A stretch of 64,000 nt of DNA. It comes from Rufibacter immobilis (GTDB lineage: Bacteria; Bacteroidota; Bacteroidia; Cytophagales; Hymenobacteraceae). Location: positions 496,001-560,000 of the forward strand of contig NZ_RJJE01000001.1 in NCBI RefSeq assembly GCF_003721565.1, read 5' to 3'. The notes under the pieces are model-generated. The model made no database searches. It saw nothing but the letters and a program-made list of their open reading frames with translations, and had not been told where the DNA came from. Positions 53,466-62,927 of this stretch are shown piece after piece. The position numbers were made by a program, and so were the translations under genes. Numbering within the stretch: the stretch's first letter is position 1; the number at the start of each line of letters is the position of its first letter.

Positions 53466-54945
53466 AAGCCCAGTCTATACCGGTTTTCATGTCTTTAATG
53501 ACAATGCCCTGGCCTTTGAGCTGCGCCCTGATGGCGTCTACCTTGGCATAGTCTTTATTTTCTTTGGCTTCTTTGTAGAACCCTAGCACCACCTCCAGCA
53601 GCGTCTGGGCAGAAGCGGTTTGCTCTTCTTTGAGGCCCAGAATGTCAGTGACCAGGGTGCGGTAAGCGGCGCGCATCTGCTCAAAGGTTTCCGGCGAGAT
53701 GGTTTCCAGCTTGAAGCCTCCGGTGTGCATGCTATTCACTTTCTTGAGCAGGTTGAACAGGGCGGCAATGGCTTTGGCGGTGTTCAGGTCGTCATTGAGA
53801 GGAACGAACAAATCTGCCGTTAATTTTCTGATCTCGTCCTCGGCTTTGGCGTCTACCGCTTCGGCCCCGGCCGGGTATTGCAGTTGGTTCAGGATTTTGA
53901 GCCCGTTCATCACCTTCAGGTAACCTTTGCGCGCGGCCTGCAAGCCTTCATTGCTGAAGTCTAAGGTGCTGCGGTAGTGGGCCTGCAAGATGAAGAAACG
54001 CACCGTCATGGGGCTGTAGGCCTGCTGCAGCACTTCATGGGAACCGGTAAAGAACTCGCCCAGCGTGATGAAGTTGCCCAACGATTTGCCCATCTTCTTG
54101 CCGTTGATGGTGATGAGGTTGTTGTGCACCCAGAAACGTGCCGCGTCTGAGTGGTTGTGGCTGGCCTGGCTCTGGGCAATCTCGCACTCGTGGTGCGGGA
54201 ACATGAGGTCCAGTCCGCCGCCGTGGATGTCAAACTGCTGGCCCAGGTATTTGCGGCTCATGGCCGAGCACTCCAGGTGCCAGCCCGGGAAACCGTCACT
54301 CCAAGGCGAAGGCCACCGCATGATGTGCGTGGCCGAGGCTTTCTTCCACAGCGCGAAGTCCAGCGGCGAGCGTTTCTCTTCCTGCCCTTCCAACTCACGG
54401 GTGTTGGCCAGCAGGTCTTCAATGACCCTCCCAGACAACTTGCCGTAGCGGTGGTCTTTGTTATAGGCGGGCACGTCAAAGTACACCGATCCATTGGCTT
54501 CATACGCCAGCCCGTTGGCCAGAATCTCCTGGATCATCTCAATCTGCTCAATGATATGGCCCGAGGCGCGGGGCTCGATGTCTGGCGGCAGCACGTTGAG
54601 CCGCTCCATGTCACGGTGGAAGCTGTTGGTGTATTTCTCCACCACTTCCATGGGCTCCAGCTGGGCGGCTTTGGCCAGTTTCTGGATTTTGTCCTCGCCG
54701 TGGTCGGCGTCGTTCTGCAGGTGGCCTACGTCTGTGATGTTGCGCACGTAGCGCACTCTGTAGCCCAGGTGGTGCAGGTAGCGGCGCATGACGTCAAAGG
54801 TGATGTACGGGCGGGCGTGCCCCAGATGCGCATCGCCGTAAACGGTTGGTCCGCAGACGTAAAGCCCCACGAACGGGCTTTGCAGCGGCTCAAACTTTTC
54901 TTTGGTGCGGGTGAGGGTATTATATAGCGATAATGGGTGGTTCAT
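53455..54945 (-). CDS. cysS: Cysteine--tRNA ligase
   Basis: 496 residues, class I synthetase. KxxY-like [21 protein letters not shown] provides the HIGH-type signature and a zinc Cys. Further zinc ligands: Cys in WHLECSAM, His/Glu in [15 protein letters not shown] loop: [14 protein letters not shown]. The C-terminal helical anticodon-binding domain (about 370-496) completes the protein. Length normal. Its 3' end overlaps the cyclase gene, so both are co-transcribed. Confidence 0.97.
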   Translation of the reverse strand: MNHPLSLYNTLTRTKEKFEPLQSPFVGLYVCGPTVYGDAHLGHARPYITFDVMRRYLHHLGYRVRYVRNITDVGHLQNDADHGEDKIQKLAKAAQLEPMEVVEKYTNSFHRDMERLNVLPPDIEPRASGHIIEQIEMIQEILANGLAYEANGSVYFDVPAYNKDHRYGKLSGRVIEDLLANTRELEGQEEKRSPLDFALWKKASATHIMRWPSPWSDGFPGWHLECSAMSRKYLGQQFDIHGGGLDLMFPHHECEIAQSQASHNHSDAARFWVHNNLITINGKKMGKSLGNFITLGEFFTGSHEVLQQAYSPMTVRFFILQAHYRSTLDFSNEGLQAARKGYLKVMNGLKILNQLQYPAGAEAVDAKAEDEIRKLTADLFVPLNDDLNTAKAIAALFNLLKKVNSMHTGGFKLETISPETFEQMRAAYRTLVTDILGLKEEQTASAQTLLEVVLGFYKEAKENKDYAKVDAIRAQLKGQGIVIKDMKTGIDWAYEE

Positions 54946-54949
54946 GCGG

Positions 54950-54957
54950 CAAAATTA
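54950..54957 (-). promoter_or_regulatory. -7 element almost abutting the cysS start
   Basis: TAATTTTG on the minus strand ends 4 nt before the ATG, the same geometry as rlmN. No TTG box 19 nt upstream is evident. Confidence 0.4.
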
Positions 54958-55036
54958 TAAAACTAAATGGTACTTGTGGTACTGGTATAAGGTTCGGGTT
55001 GTTTTGGAGAGGCCTTTGTAGGATACCGCTCTCCTG

Positions 55037-55071
55037 GTTTGGCGCAGATTCTGGAAAAAGAGGCGCTAAAC
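55037..55071. repeat. Palindromic repeat, 35 nt, degenerate
   Basis: GTTTGGCGCAGATTCTGG on the left and AAAAAGAGGCGCTAAAC on the right. The right arm is good and the left arm has changed. Confidence 0.65.
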
Positions 55072-55375
55072 GCGATTTCTTTTTATCAGTCATGTTGAGA
55101 CTGCCGAAGGATCTAACTTGGATGCTTGTGCACGCAGTACGCTGTTGCCATTGGCTTGACGGCTTTTCTATGGCTTCATGAGCGGTATTATTCCATAGTT
55201 TCCGCTATGCGCTCACGGCCGCGGGGCCCCGTCTTCCGCCCTCGCGCTGTGATTTCTCCCCGCCCGCCTCGCTGTCGCTCAGGGACGGTCGAACTCTAGG
55301 CGCTCAAACGAAAGACTGGAACAGGTGCGGGTAGTAAGAGCTGTTGGAGGTTGGTGACGGAAGCTCAGCAGGTGT

Positions 55376-55558
55376 AAACCCATCCCTACCCTTCCCAAGA
55401 GGGGATTTTTGGTTCTTTGCGCATGAGGCGGCACTGGAGGAAAGTGGCGCAGGAATAGGCGTAGCGGCGGCAGAAAACTTGCGGCATGAACTGACCTCCC
55501 AGGCGATTTCCTTTCTCGTGCAGATGACTCCCCTCCCGGGAGGGGCTGGGGTGGGTTC
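55376..55558. repeat. Second inverted pair of C-rich/G-rich elements
   Basis: Arm 1 (55376-55408) reads AAACCCATCCCTACCCTTCC then CAAGAGGGGATTT; arm 2 (55527-55558) reads ACTCCCCTCCCGGGAGGGG then CTGGGGTGGGTTC. Arm 2 reverse-complemented begins GAACCCACCCCAGCCCC, closely matching arm 1. About 118 nt lie between. Same architecture as 31901-32037, with a different arm sequence. Confidence 0.75.
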
Positions 55559-55562
55559 TTCC

Positions 55563-55597
55563 GTTTAGGGCCTCTTTTTCCCAAACTAAGCCAAAAC
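55563..55597. repeat. Palindromic repeat, degenerate right arm
   Basis: GTTTAGGGCCTCTTTTTCCC on the left and AACTAAGCCAAAAC on the right. It abuts arm 2 of the C-rich/G-rich element pair. Confidence 0.6.
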
Positions 55598-55641
55598 TGA
55601 ACTCAGGACTCTAGACTCAGGACTTGTTTCCAGTAGCGTGC

Positions 55642-55677
55642 GTTTAGCGCCTCTTTTTCCAAAAAAAGCCCCTAAAC
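55642..55677. repeat. 36-nt palindromic repeat after the EEP-family gene
   Basis: GTTTAGCGCCTCTTTTTCC on the left and AAAAAAAGCCCCTAAAC on the right; GTG/CAC extends outward. It lies 14 nt after the stop codon of the EEP-family gene (minus strand). Confidence 0.85.
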
Positions 55678-55690
55678 ACAACACAAAGGT

Positions 55691-56815
55691 TTATGGGTTG
55701 GTGAGGACGTAGGTGGCTTCCAGGGGGAAATGGTCGGTGAAGCGGATCTGTTCCAGCACATCGAACCGGAGCAGTTGCAGGCGGCCGCTGAAGAACTGGT
55801 TGTCTATCCTAATAGGTAATTTACCATTATAGGTGAACCCGAAACCGTTGCCGCCTTCCTCAAACCCGTTCCTGAACCGGCGGCGCAGCTGCTGGTAGGT
55901 GTAGGAACTGGGCAGGTCGTTCAGGTCACCGCAGAGTAAAACGGGGTGGCTGCTGGCCTCCATGTGCTCCAAGAGGCGCGCCAGTTGGTGGCTGCGGGCA
56001 ATAAAGCCGCCTTTCAAGCGGCGGGCAATGTTTCGGCCTTTGGTTTTGAGGCCTTCCTCGCTCTGCACGGCTTCCTCCACGTCTTTCTGCTCAATGGCCA
56101 TAGACTCCAGGTGCATGTTGTAAACGCGCAGGGTGTCTTTGCTGGGCAATTTCACATCCACAAAAATGACCTGGTTCTTGGTGGGGATGTCAAACGTGAC
56201 GTGGCCTTTGTTTACAATGGGGTAGCGGGAGAAAATAGCCAGGCCAAACTCGGCCCCAGACTTATTCACCAGGAACTTGTCTACGAACACTTCGCGGCCC
56301 TGGGCTTTGCCAATGCGCTTGCGGCTGTTGTATTTGGCTTTGGTGGGGTGGTGGTAGAACTCCTGCAAGCAGAGAATATCGGCGGGATGGTTGGCCACCC
56401 ACTCCAGTTCCCGCTCGGGCAGGCCGGGGTCTTTGGCGTGCAGATGGGCATAGGCGTTGAACACCCGCACGTTGTAACTCAGCACGCTGATGCGCTGGTC
56501 CTGGGGTTCCGGTTGGGCGTCTGGGGTATTGAGGGTGAAATAGCGGGTATGCTGCCCCCAGAAAAGGAAGATCAGCAAGGCGGGCCAAAGCGCCCACAGC
56601 GGGCGCTGCCACAGCCACAGCACCAGCAGGAACCCATTGAGTACCAAGGCCCCGGGCAGCGACATGGCCACAAAACCGGCGGGCCAGAAAACGTGCGGCG
56701 GTAGGTACTGGCACGCCACCCCCAGCAGCAGCCACAGCGTAGACAATGACGTAAGAAAAGAAAGAATCTTCCGGAGCACAGGTAAAAAATTAAACGCGAA
56801 AGTAAACCTACGCAA
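55691..56815 (-). CDS. Membrane-anchored endonuclease/exonuclease/phosphatase-family protein
   Basis: 374 residues. About three N-terminal membrane helices (14-35, 40-65, 68-88) anchor a catalytic domain (about 108-370). EEP motifs: LSYNVRVFNAY (metal-binding Asn), ILCLQEFYHHP (metal-binding Glu), VYNMHLESMAI, LLCGDLNDLPSS (Asp and Asn) and IRFTDHFPLEATY (Asp/His). The usual IDYIF is replaced by RIDNQFFSG. A hydrolase of nucleic acids, phospholipids or other phosphodiesters; the topology puts the active site on one side of the membrane. No operon partner. Confidence 0.88.
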   Translation of the reverse strand: MRRFTFAFNFLPVLRKILSFLTSLSTLWLLLGVACQYLPPHVFWPAGFVAMSLPGALVLNGFLLVLWLWQRPLWALWPALLIFLFWGQHTRYFTLNTPDAQPEPQDQRISVLSYNVRVFNAYAHLHAKDPGLPERELEWVANHPADILCLQEFYHHPTKAKYNSRKRIGKAQGREVFVDKFLVNKSGAEFGLAIFSRYPIVNKGHVTFDIPTKNQVIFVDVKLPSKDTLRVYNMHLESMAIEQKDVEEAVQSEEGLKTKGRNIARRLKGGFIARSHQLARLLEHMEASSHPVLLCGDLNDLPSSYTYQQLRRRFRNGFEEGGNGFGFTYNGKLPIRIDNQFFSGRLQLLRFDVLEQIRFTDHFPLEATYVLTNP

Positions 56816-56852
56816 AAAACCGCAAGCCGCTGCAAAAACGTAGGTTCTGGCG

Positions 56853-56888
56853 GTTTAGGGGGTCTTTTTCCGAAAACGGCCTCTAAAC
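56853..56888. repeat. 36-nt palindromic repeat
   Basis: GTTTAGGGGGTCTTTTTCC on the left and GAAAACGGCCTCTAAAC on the right, partly mismatched. It lies upstream of both divergent neighbours. Confidence 0.8.
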
Positions 56889-57016
56889 GGAACCTAAACA
56901 TTCTGCCACGCTTTAAAATAGAGCATCCGCCTCACCGTTTTAAACTTGACCCAATGTGTCAGGTAATTGGAAATTATACCCTAATTTTACATCCTTAACA
57001 CCTTATTAGTACTGCT

Positions 57017-57394
57017 ATGTTGTTATCCAGCTTATTATTCATCGGCAACTTAGGGACCGGCGAAATTATTGCATTATTGGTGATCGTGCTGTTGCTGTTC
57101 GGAGCCAAGCGTATTCCAGACCTGGCCCGCGGCCTGGGCAAAGGTATCCGCGAGTTCAAAGACGCTACCAAAGAGATCAAGAACGACATTGAGAATGCCT
57201 CCAATGATGACCGGTATTCCAACAACCAAAACAGAAACTACCAGAACAACGGCGGCGGGTACTACAACCCTAACCCCAATGCGAACGGTGGGTACAACCA
57301 GCAACCTGGCTACAACCAACCAGGCAACGCTCCTTACCAGAATGAGCCCGCTGTGAACCCAAACAACCCTACAACCAACAACCCCAACGTTTAA
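57017..57394 (+). CDS. tatA: Sec-independent translocase subunit TatA, with a long Asn/Gln/Tyr-rich tail
   Basis: 125 residues. The TatA/E part covers 1-60: membrane helix [21 protein letters not shown], then the amphipathic helix [19 protein letters not shown]. The family is otherwise 55-90 residues. From residue 67 to the end the sequence is low-complexity and almost entirely Asn, Gln, Tyr, Gly and Pro ([33 protein letters not shown]), a composition like prion-type or gel-forming segments. Start ATG is clear. It is 3 nt upstream of gatA, so the two are in one operon. Confidence 0.9.
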   Translation: MLLSSLLFIGNLGTGEIIALLVIVLLLFGAKRIPDLARGLGKGIREFKDATKEIKNDIENASNDDRYSNNQNRNYQNNGGGYYNPNPNANGGYNQQPGYNQPGNAPYQNEPAVNPNNPTTNNPNV

Positions 57395-57397
57395 TAC

Positions 57398-58834
57398 ATG
57401 CGTTATACATCCCTTGACGCTATCCGCGAGGAGATAGGCCGGGGCTCGCTCTCCTGCCGCCAGCTGGTAGAGCATTATCTGCAGAACATTGCCGCCAAAC
57501 GCCACCTAAACGCGTTTCTGGAAGTGTTTGAGGAAGAAGCCCTACGGCAAGCCGAAGAAGTGGATGCCAAACTCAAAGCCGGCACCGCCGGTAAATTGGC
57601 CGGAATGGTGATTGGCATCAAAGACGTGCTGGCCTATGAGGGCCACGCGCTGCAGGCTTCCAGCCAGATCCTGAACGGTTTCAAATCCCTTTACACGGCC
57701 ACCGCGGTTCAGCGCCTCCTGGCCGAAGACGCGGTGATCATTGGCCGCCAGAACTGTGATGAGTTTGCCATGGGCGGCTCCAACGAGAACTCGGCCTTTG
57801 GCCCTTCCCTCAATGAGATAGACACTACCCGCGTGCCGGGTGGCTCCTCCGGCGGTTCGGCCGTGGCTGTGCAGGCAGACCTTTGCCTGGCCTCCATTGG
57901 CTCAGACACCGGTGGTTCTGTGCGCCAGCCCGCGGCTTACTGCGGCGTAGTGGGCATGAAACCTACCTACTCCCGCATCTCGCGCTACGGGCTAATTGCC
58001 TACGCTTCTTCCTTTGACCAGATTGGCGTGATCACGCAAAGCGTGGAAGACGCCGCCCTGCTACTGGAAGTAATGGCCGGCGCAGATGAGTTTGATGCCA
58101 CCGTGAGCCAGCGCCCCGTTCCTGCCTACAGCCAGAACCTCACCTTTGACCGTCCGGCCCGCATTGGGTTCATCCGGGATTCCTTTGAGAGCCCCGGCCT
58201 GAACACTGAGGTGAAAGCCGCCGTGCAGGGCGTACTGGATGGCCTACAGGCCGATGGCCACACCGTGGAAGCCGTAGAGTTCCCTTTCCTGGACTACATT
58301 GTGCCTACCTACTACATCCTGACTACCGCAGAGGCCAGCTCCAACCTGGGCCGCTACGATGGCGTGAAGTACGGTTTCCGGAGCGAAAACGCCACCGACC
58401 TGGCCTCTATGTACAAAAAGACCCGCTCAGAGGGATTTGGGAAGGAAGTGCAGCGCCGCATCATGCTGGGGACCTTCGTGCTAAGCGCCGACTATTACGA
58501 TGCTTACTACACCAAAGCCCAACAGGTACGCCGCCTCATCAAAGAGAAAACCGATGAGCTGTTAAGCCAATACGATTTCCTGGTTTTACCTACCACGCCT
58601 ACCACCGCCTTTAAGATAGGCGAAAATACCAAAGACCCGCTGGCCATGTACCTGGAGGACATTTACACCGTTCAGGCAAACCTGGCAGGCATACCGGCTA
58701 TTTCGTTACCAGTTGGGCAAGACTCTTCGGGGCTGCCCATTGGGGTGCAAGTGATGACTAAAGCGTTTGCCGAGGAGCAATTGTTTGCCTTCTCCAAACA
58801 ACTGATGAACCATCAACCACAAATAACCGCCTAA
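57398..58834 (+). CDS. gatA: Asp-tRNA(Asn)/Glu-tRNA(Gln) amidotransferase subunit A
   Basis: 478 residues. Releases ammonia from glutamine and hands it to GatB for conversion of misacylated Asp-tRNA(Asn) or Glu-tRNA(Gln). The amidase-signature Ser-cisSer-Lys triad lies in VIGIKDVLAYE (Lys), GGSSGGSAVAV (cis-Ser) and GSDTGGSVRQPAA (nucleophile Ser). GRQNCDEFAMGGSNENSAFG is the GatA-specific loop. gatB and gatC are not in the window. Between tatA (3 nt) and the transglycosylase gene (TAATG overlap). Confidence 0.95.
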   Translation: MRYTSLDAIREEIGRGSLSCRQLVEHYLQNIAAKRHLNAFLEVFEEEALRQAEEVDAKLKAGTAGKLAGMVIGIKDVLAYEGHALQASSQILNGFKSLYTATAVQRLLAEDAVIIGRQNCDEFAMGGSNENSAFGPSLNEIDTTRVPGGSSGGSAVAVQADLCLASIGSDTGGSVRQPAAYCGVVGMKPTYSRISRYGLIAYASSFDQIGVITQSVEDAALLLEVMAGADEFDATVSQRPVPAYSQNLTFDRPARIGFIRDSFESPGLNTEVKAAVQGVLDGLQADGHTVEAVEFPFLDYIVPTYYILTTAEASSNLGRYDGVKYGFRSENATDLASMYKKTRSEGFGKEVQRRIMLGTFVLSADYYDAYYTKAQQVRRLIKEKTDELLSQYDFLVLPTTPTTAFKIGENTKDPLAMYLEDIYTVQANLAGIPAISLPVGQDSSGLPIGVQVMTKAFAEEQLFAFSKQLMNHQPQITA

Positions 58835-60381
58835 TGCGTACATCTACCCTTCTTACTAGCCTTGTACTTTCACTTGGTTTAGGTTCTGCCGTGCAGGCCC
58901 GCCAAACCACCGCGCTGGATTTTCCGGCCGTGCAAGTAAAAGACACTACCAAGGTACTCCCTGACACCGTAGAGTTCATACCGGTAGAAACCGATGAGCT
59001 CATCCAGGACCGCCTCAGCTGCCTGGAACAGGAGATTCCTTTGGAGTTCAACAAGCAGGTAAGAGGTTTGATAGACTATTTCACCATTAGGAACCGGAAA
59101 TACACCCGCCGGGTACTGGAGCGCCAACCACTGTACTTCCCTATGTTCGAGAAGTACCTGGCCAAGCACAACATGCCAGATGAGCTCAAGTATTTAGCCG
59201 TGGTGGAGTCTGCGTTATTGCCAAAGGCGGTTTCGTCTGCCAAAGCCGTTGGTCTGTGGCAGTTCATGGACTTTACCGGCCGAGATTTCCGTTTGGTACA
59301 GAACCATTACCTGGATGAGCGCATGGACCCCGAGAAATCTACGGAGGCCGCGTGCAAATTCCTGAAACAGCTGTACCGCATGTTCGGGAGCTGGGAAATG
59401 GCCTTGGCGGCTTACAACTGCGGTCCGGGTAACGTAAGGAAAGCGATTGCGCGCTCCGGCGGCAAAAAAACCTTCTGGGGCATTTACCCTTATCTGCCTA
59501 AGGAAACCCGCGCCTACGTGCCTTCCTTCACGGCCTTGATTTATGCCATGAACCACGCGGCAGACCACAACATTAAACCGTTGAATCTGCAGTTGCCTAT
59601 AGAGACAGACACTTTGCTGATCAACCAGTCAGTAGACTTGAAATTACTGGCCCTGCAGCTGAACCTGCCCGAAGACCAGCTTGTGAACCTGAACCCAGCG
59701 CTCAAGCTGAAGCATATTCCGGCCAACGCGGCAAACGTCGCGCTGCGCATTCCGGCCAATGCAAGACCGCTGCTGGAGGAAAACAGGCTGGCTATCCTGG
59801 ATTCGGCCCGCTATAGAACTCCTGTACGCACAAGACAGCCACTGCCTGAGGTACCTGCCTCCATGCTAGCCAAAGCGGAAGCCGTAACACCGGACAGCAC
59901 TTCAAAAAGGATGTACGTGGTACGCCGCGGCGATAATCTGTCTACCATTGCCAAAAAGCAGAACGTAACGGTAGAGCAGTTAAAAGCTTGGAATAAACTT
60001 TCCGGGAACAACTTGCTGGCGAACCAGAAGTTGGTAGTCTTCAAGCCAGAAACCAGGGAGCTCAAAGAGGCCACCCAGAAACTGTCTCCGGAGCCTCAAC
60101 TGCTGGCCTCTGCAGAAGAAACCACCGTTTCTAAACATGCGGGTCCTAACGCAGAGAACACGCCTGCAGAAAATGCCGCCACTGCCACAGTGACCGCGAA
60201 GAAAGCAGTGGTGCAAAAAAACAAAGTTGAGAAACCGCAGACCATTCATCACGTGCAGCCCGGTGATACGCTCTGGAATATCTCCAAACGGTACAACAAC
60301 GTGAGTGTGGAGCAGCTTAAAAAAGCGAACAAGCTGAAAGACGACGAGTTAAAACCCGGCATGAAGCTGATTGTAGGCTGA
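58834..60381 (+). CDS. Membrane-associated lytic transglycosylase with two LysM domains (MltD-type)
   Basis: 515 residues with signal peptide (MRTSTLLTSLVLSLGLGSAVQA). The SLT domain (about 100-235) contains the catalytic Glu in YLAVVESALLPKAVSS and the substrate motifs AVGLWQFMDFTGRDFRL and MALAAYNCGPGNVRKAI. Two LysM modules bind glycan: VVRRGDNLSTIAKKQNVT (about 362-405) and HVQPGDTLWNISKRYNNVS (about 467-512), joined by an Ala/Lys/Glu/Thr-rich linker. It cleaves the MurNAc-GlcNAc bond with anhydro-ring formation. Its ATG overlaps the gatA stop (TAATG). Confidence 0.94.
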   Translation: MRTSTLLTSLVLSLGLGSAVQARQTTALDFPAVQVKDTTKVLPDTVEFIPVETDELIQDRLSCLEQEIPLEFNKQVRGLIDYFTIRNRKYTRRVLERQPLYFPMFEKYLAKHNMPDELKYLAVVESALLPKAVSSAKAVGLWQFMDFTGRDFRLVQNHYLDERMDPEKSTEAACKFLKQLYRMFGSWEMALAAYNCGPGNVRKAIARSGGKKTFWGIYPYLPKETRAYVPSFTALIYAMNHAADHNIKPLNLQLPIETDTLLINQSVDLKLLALQLNLPEDQLVNLNPALKLKHIPANAANVALRIPANARPLLEENRLAILDSARYRTPVRTRQPLPEVPASMLAKAEAVTPDSTSKRMYVVRRGDNLSTIAKKQNVTVEQLKAWNKLSGNNLLANQKLVVFKPETRELKEATQKLSPEPQLLASAEETTVSKHAGPNAENTPAENAATATVTAKKAVVQKNKVEKPQTIHHVQPGDTLWNISKRYNNVSVEQLKKANKLKDDELKPGMKLIVG

Positions 60382-60400
60382 TTATGGGAAATAAAGAGGG

Positions 60401-60432
60401 ATAGCATCTCCGGCTCTGGCCTGAGATGCTAT
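60401..60432 (+). terminator. Terminator of the tatA-gatA-transglycosylase operon
   Basis: ATAGCATCTC and GAGATGCTAT enclose a 12-nt loop; the next bases are TTGCTTTT. Confidence 0.75.
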
Positions 60433-60434
60433 TT

Positions 60435-60470
60435 GCTTTTCAGGTAATTTAGGAAAAACGGCCGCTAAAC
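60435..60470. repeat. Degenerate copy of the palindromic repeat
   Basis: Right arm AAAAACGGCCGCTAAAC is clear; the left arm GCTTTTCAGGTAATTT is degraded. Confidence 0.55.
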
Positions 60471-60589
60471 GCACTTCATATTCGCCTTGGCGAAGTGGAA
60501 AAAACTTAACAATTTGAAATTATTTCCTGCTCAACAAGCTTTGCTATAGCAGGACTAAAATTTAGACCAACACACGAGAACAGAAGGAC

Positions 60590-62857
60590 ATGATTAAGAT
60601 CAACAAGGAAGACGCACTGAATTATCATAGCCAAGGACAACCCGGCAAGATAGAAGTAGTGCCTACTAAAATGGTGAGCACCCAGATGGACTTAGCACTG
60701 GCCTACTCACCGGGCGTAGCAGAGCCTTGTAAAGAAATTGCCGCCAACAAAGAAGACGTTTATAAATACACGGCCAAAGGAAATCTGGTGGGGGTAATCT
60801 CCAACGGAACCGCCGTACTGGGCTTGGGCAACATTGGGCCAGAAGCCTCTAAACCCGTTATGGAAGGCAAAGGCGTTCTTTTCAAGAAGTTCGCGGGCAT
60901 TGATGTGTTTGACATTGAGATAGACTCCACAGACCCGGAGGAGTTCATCAAGATTGTAAAATCGTTGGAGCCTACATTTGGCGGCATCAATCTGGAAGAC
61001 ATTAAAGCGCCGGAAAGCTTCAAGATTGAGAATGCATTGCGTGAGCAGATGAACATTCCGCTTATGCATGATGACCAGCACGGCACGGCCATCATTTCCA
61101 GCGCCGCCTTATTAAATGCCCTTGAGATAGTGGGCAAAGACATCTCTAAAATCCAGATGGTGGTGAACGGAGCCGGGGCTGCCGCCATTGCCTGCGCAAA
61201 ACTATACCTGGCCCTGGGCGTGAACATTGACAACATTGTCATGTTTGACAAAGACGGCATCATCAACCCAGAGCGGAATGACCTGGATATCTACCGCGCC
61301 CAGTTTGTGACCACCCGTAAGATCACTACCCTGGCCGAAGCCATGGAAGGTGCCGATGTCTTCATTGGCTTGAGTGCCGGTAACGTACTGGCCCCAGAAC
61401 TGGTGAAACTGATGGCGCCTGATCCTATCATCTTCGCGTTGGCCAACCCAGACCCCGAGATTGCCTATGAAACCGCTATGGCTACCCGTGAGGATTTGAT
61501 CATGGCCACTGGCCGGTCTGACCATCCTAACCAGGTGAACAACGTTTTGGGCTTCCCTTACATTTTTAGGGGCGCATTGGACGTACGGGCCACGGAAATT
61601 AATGAAGAGATGAAACTGGCTGCCGTGTACTCGCTGGCAGAACTGGCCAAAGAAGGGGTGCCAGACATTGTACACAAAGCCTACGGCGATAATACCATCG
61701 CCTTCGGCCGCACCTATCTCATTCCTAAACCTCTGGACCCTCGCCTTATCACCACGGTAAGCCCGGCGGTAGCCAAGGCGGCGATGGAATCTGGCGTGGC
61801 GCGTCAGCCCATCCAGAACTGGGAGCGTTACCACCATGAGCTGCAGGCCCGTATTGGTATAGACCAGAAACTGATGAACCGCGTGATTACCCAAGCCCGT
61901 CAGAACCCCAAAACGGTGGTTTTCGCGGAGGCGGATAACTACAAGATCCTGAAAGCGGCGCAAACCGTGCTGGAGCAAAAACTGGCCTACCCTATCCTTT
62001 TAGGAGAGCGGGCCCGCATCCATGAATTGATTGCCGAGTTCAACATGGAGCTGGAAGGCTGCGTGATCATTGACCCCAGAGAGGAAGATGCCAAGTGCGA
62101 GAAATTCGCGCACCTGCTCTACGAGAAACGTAAGCGCAAAGGACTGTCTCTGTACGACTGCCGCAAACTGGTTAGGTACCGCAACTACTTTGGCTGCATG
62201 ATGGTGGAAACCGGCGAAGCCGATGCGCTTATCTCTGGTCTTACCCGCGACTATTCTACTACTATTAAACCGGCGCTGCAAGTCATTGGCGTAGAAGAAG
62301 GCGTGAACAAAGTGGCTGGTATGTACATCATGCAAAACAAGAAAGAGCCGTACTTTTTCGCAGACACCACCGTAAACCTGCAGCCTACCGCCGAGGAACT
62401 GGTAGACATCATTGGGTTAACGGCCCGTTATGTGCGGTTCTTTGACCGGGAGCCCCGTGTAGCGGTGCTTTCGTACTCCAACTTTGGGTCTAGCTCTGGG
62501 CAGGTTCCCACCAAAACCCGTGAAGCCACCCGCCTAGCCAAACTCCGCTACCCAGACCTGCTCATTGACGGTGAAATGCAAGCCAACACAGCCTTGAACA
62601 CAGATTTATTACGGGAACATTATCCGTTCAGTGAACTGGCAAATGAGGGCGCTAATACACTTGTCTTCCCAGGCTTGGCGGCAGGTAACATTGCCTATAA
62701 GCTTCTACAGGAAATGGGTGGCGCTGAGGCAATTGGCCCTATCTTGATGGGAATGCGCAAACCAGTGCATATTTTACAGTTAGGTTCTTCTGTGCGTGAA
62801 ATCATCAACATGGTGGCTATTGCCGTGGTAGATGCCCAAACCAAGACTAAACTCTAA
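60590..62857 (+). CDS. maeB: NADP-dependent malic enzyme with C-terminal phosphotransacetylase-like domain
   Basis: 755 residues. N-terminal two-thirds: malic enzyme, oxidative decarboxylation of malate to pyruvate with NAD(P)H formation. Motifs include LALAYSPGVAEPCKEIA, MHDDQHGTAIISSAALLNAL (metal-binding Asp) and VVNGAGAAAIACAKLYLALG (dinucleotide binding). From about residue 430 a phosphotransacetylase-like domain follows (VVFAEADNYKILKAAQTVLEQ, SNFGSSSGQVPTKTREAT), which in the MaeB family is usually regulatory (acetyl-CoA) rather than catalytic. Monocistronic, supplies NADPH and pyruvate. Confidence 0.96.
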   Translation: MIKINKEDALNYHSQGQPGKIEVVPTKMVSTQMDLALAYSPGVAEPCKEIAANKEDVYKYTAKGNLVGVISNGTAVLGLGNIGPEASKPVMEGKGVLFKKFAGIDVFDIEIDSTDPEEFIKIVKSLEPTFGGINLEDIKAPESFKIENALREQMNIPLMHDDQHGTAIISSAALLNALEIVGKDISKIQMVVNGAGAAAIACAKLYLALGVNIDNIVMFDKDGIINPERNDLDIYRAQFVTTRKITTLAEAMEGADVFIGLSAGNVLAPELVKLMAPDPIIFALANPDPEIAYETAMATREDLIMATGRSDHPNQVNNVLGFPYIFRGALDVRATEINEEMKLAAVYSLAELAKEGVPDIVHKAYGDNTIAFGRTYLIPKPLDPRLITTVSPAVAKAAMESGVARQPIQNWERYHHELQARIGIDQKLMNRVITQARQNPKTVVFAEADNYKILKAAQTVLEQKLAYPILLGERARIHELIAEFNMELEGCVIIDPREEDAKCEKFAHLLYEKRKRKGLSLYDCRKLVRYRNYFGCMMVETGEADALISGLTRDYSTTIKPALQVIGVEEGVNKVAGMYIMQNKKEPYFFADTTVNLQPTAEELVDIIGLTARYVRFFDREPRVAVLSYSNFGSSSGQVPTKTREATRLAKLRYPDLLIDGEMQANTALNTDLLREHYPFSELANEGANTLVFPGLAAGNIAYKLLQEMGGAEAIGPILMGMRKPVHILQLGSSVREIINMVAIAVVDAQTKTKL

Positions 62858-62927
62858 CCAGTATAAGTACGTACTGCTGTATTTTCACGTCTGTAATGCA
62901 ATAACATCCTTACAATTCTTATATTCC

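Larger units (their letters stand above)
54958..55690. other. Repeat-rich gene-free spacer between cysS and the phosphatase-family gene
   Basis: No gene. It holds three palindromic repeats (55037, 55563, 55642) and a pair of inverted C-rich/G-rich elements (55376 and 55527). A long open frame on the minus strand in 55279-55584 consists mainly of repeat sequence. The piece at 55200-55310 is GC-rich. Confidence 0.65.

Noticed and set aside
55279-55584. 101-codon open frame on the minus strand
   Set aside because: Encoded mainly by the C-rich/G-rich element and the neighbouring palindrome; composition is proline/arginine-rich as expected from GC-rich repeats.
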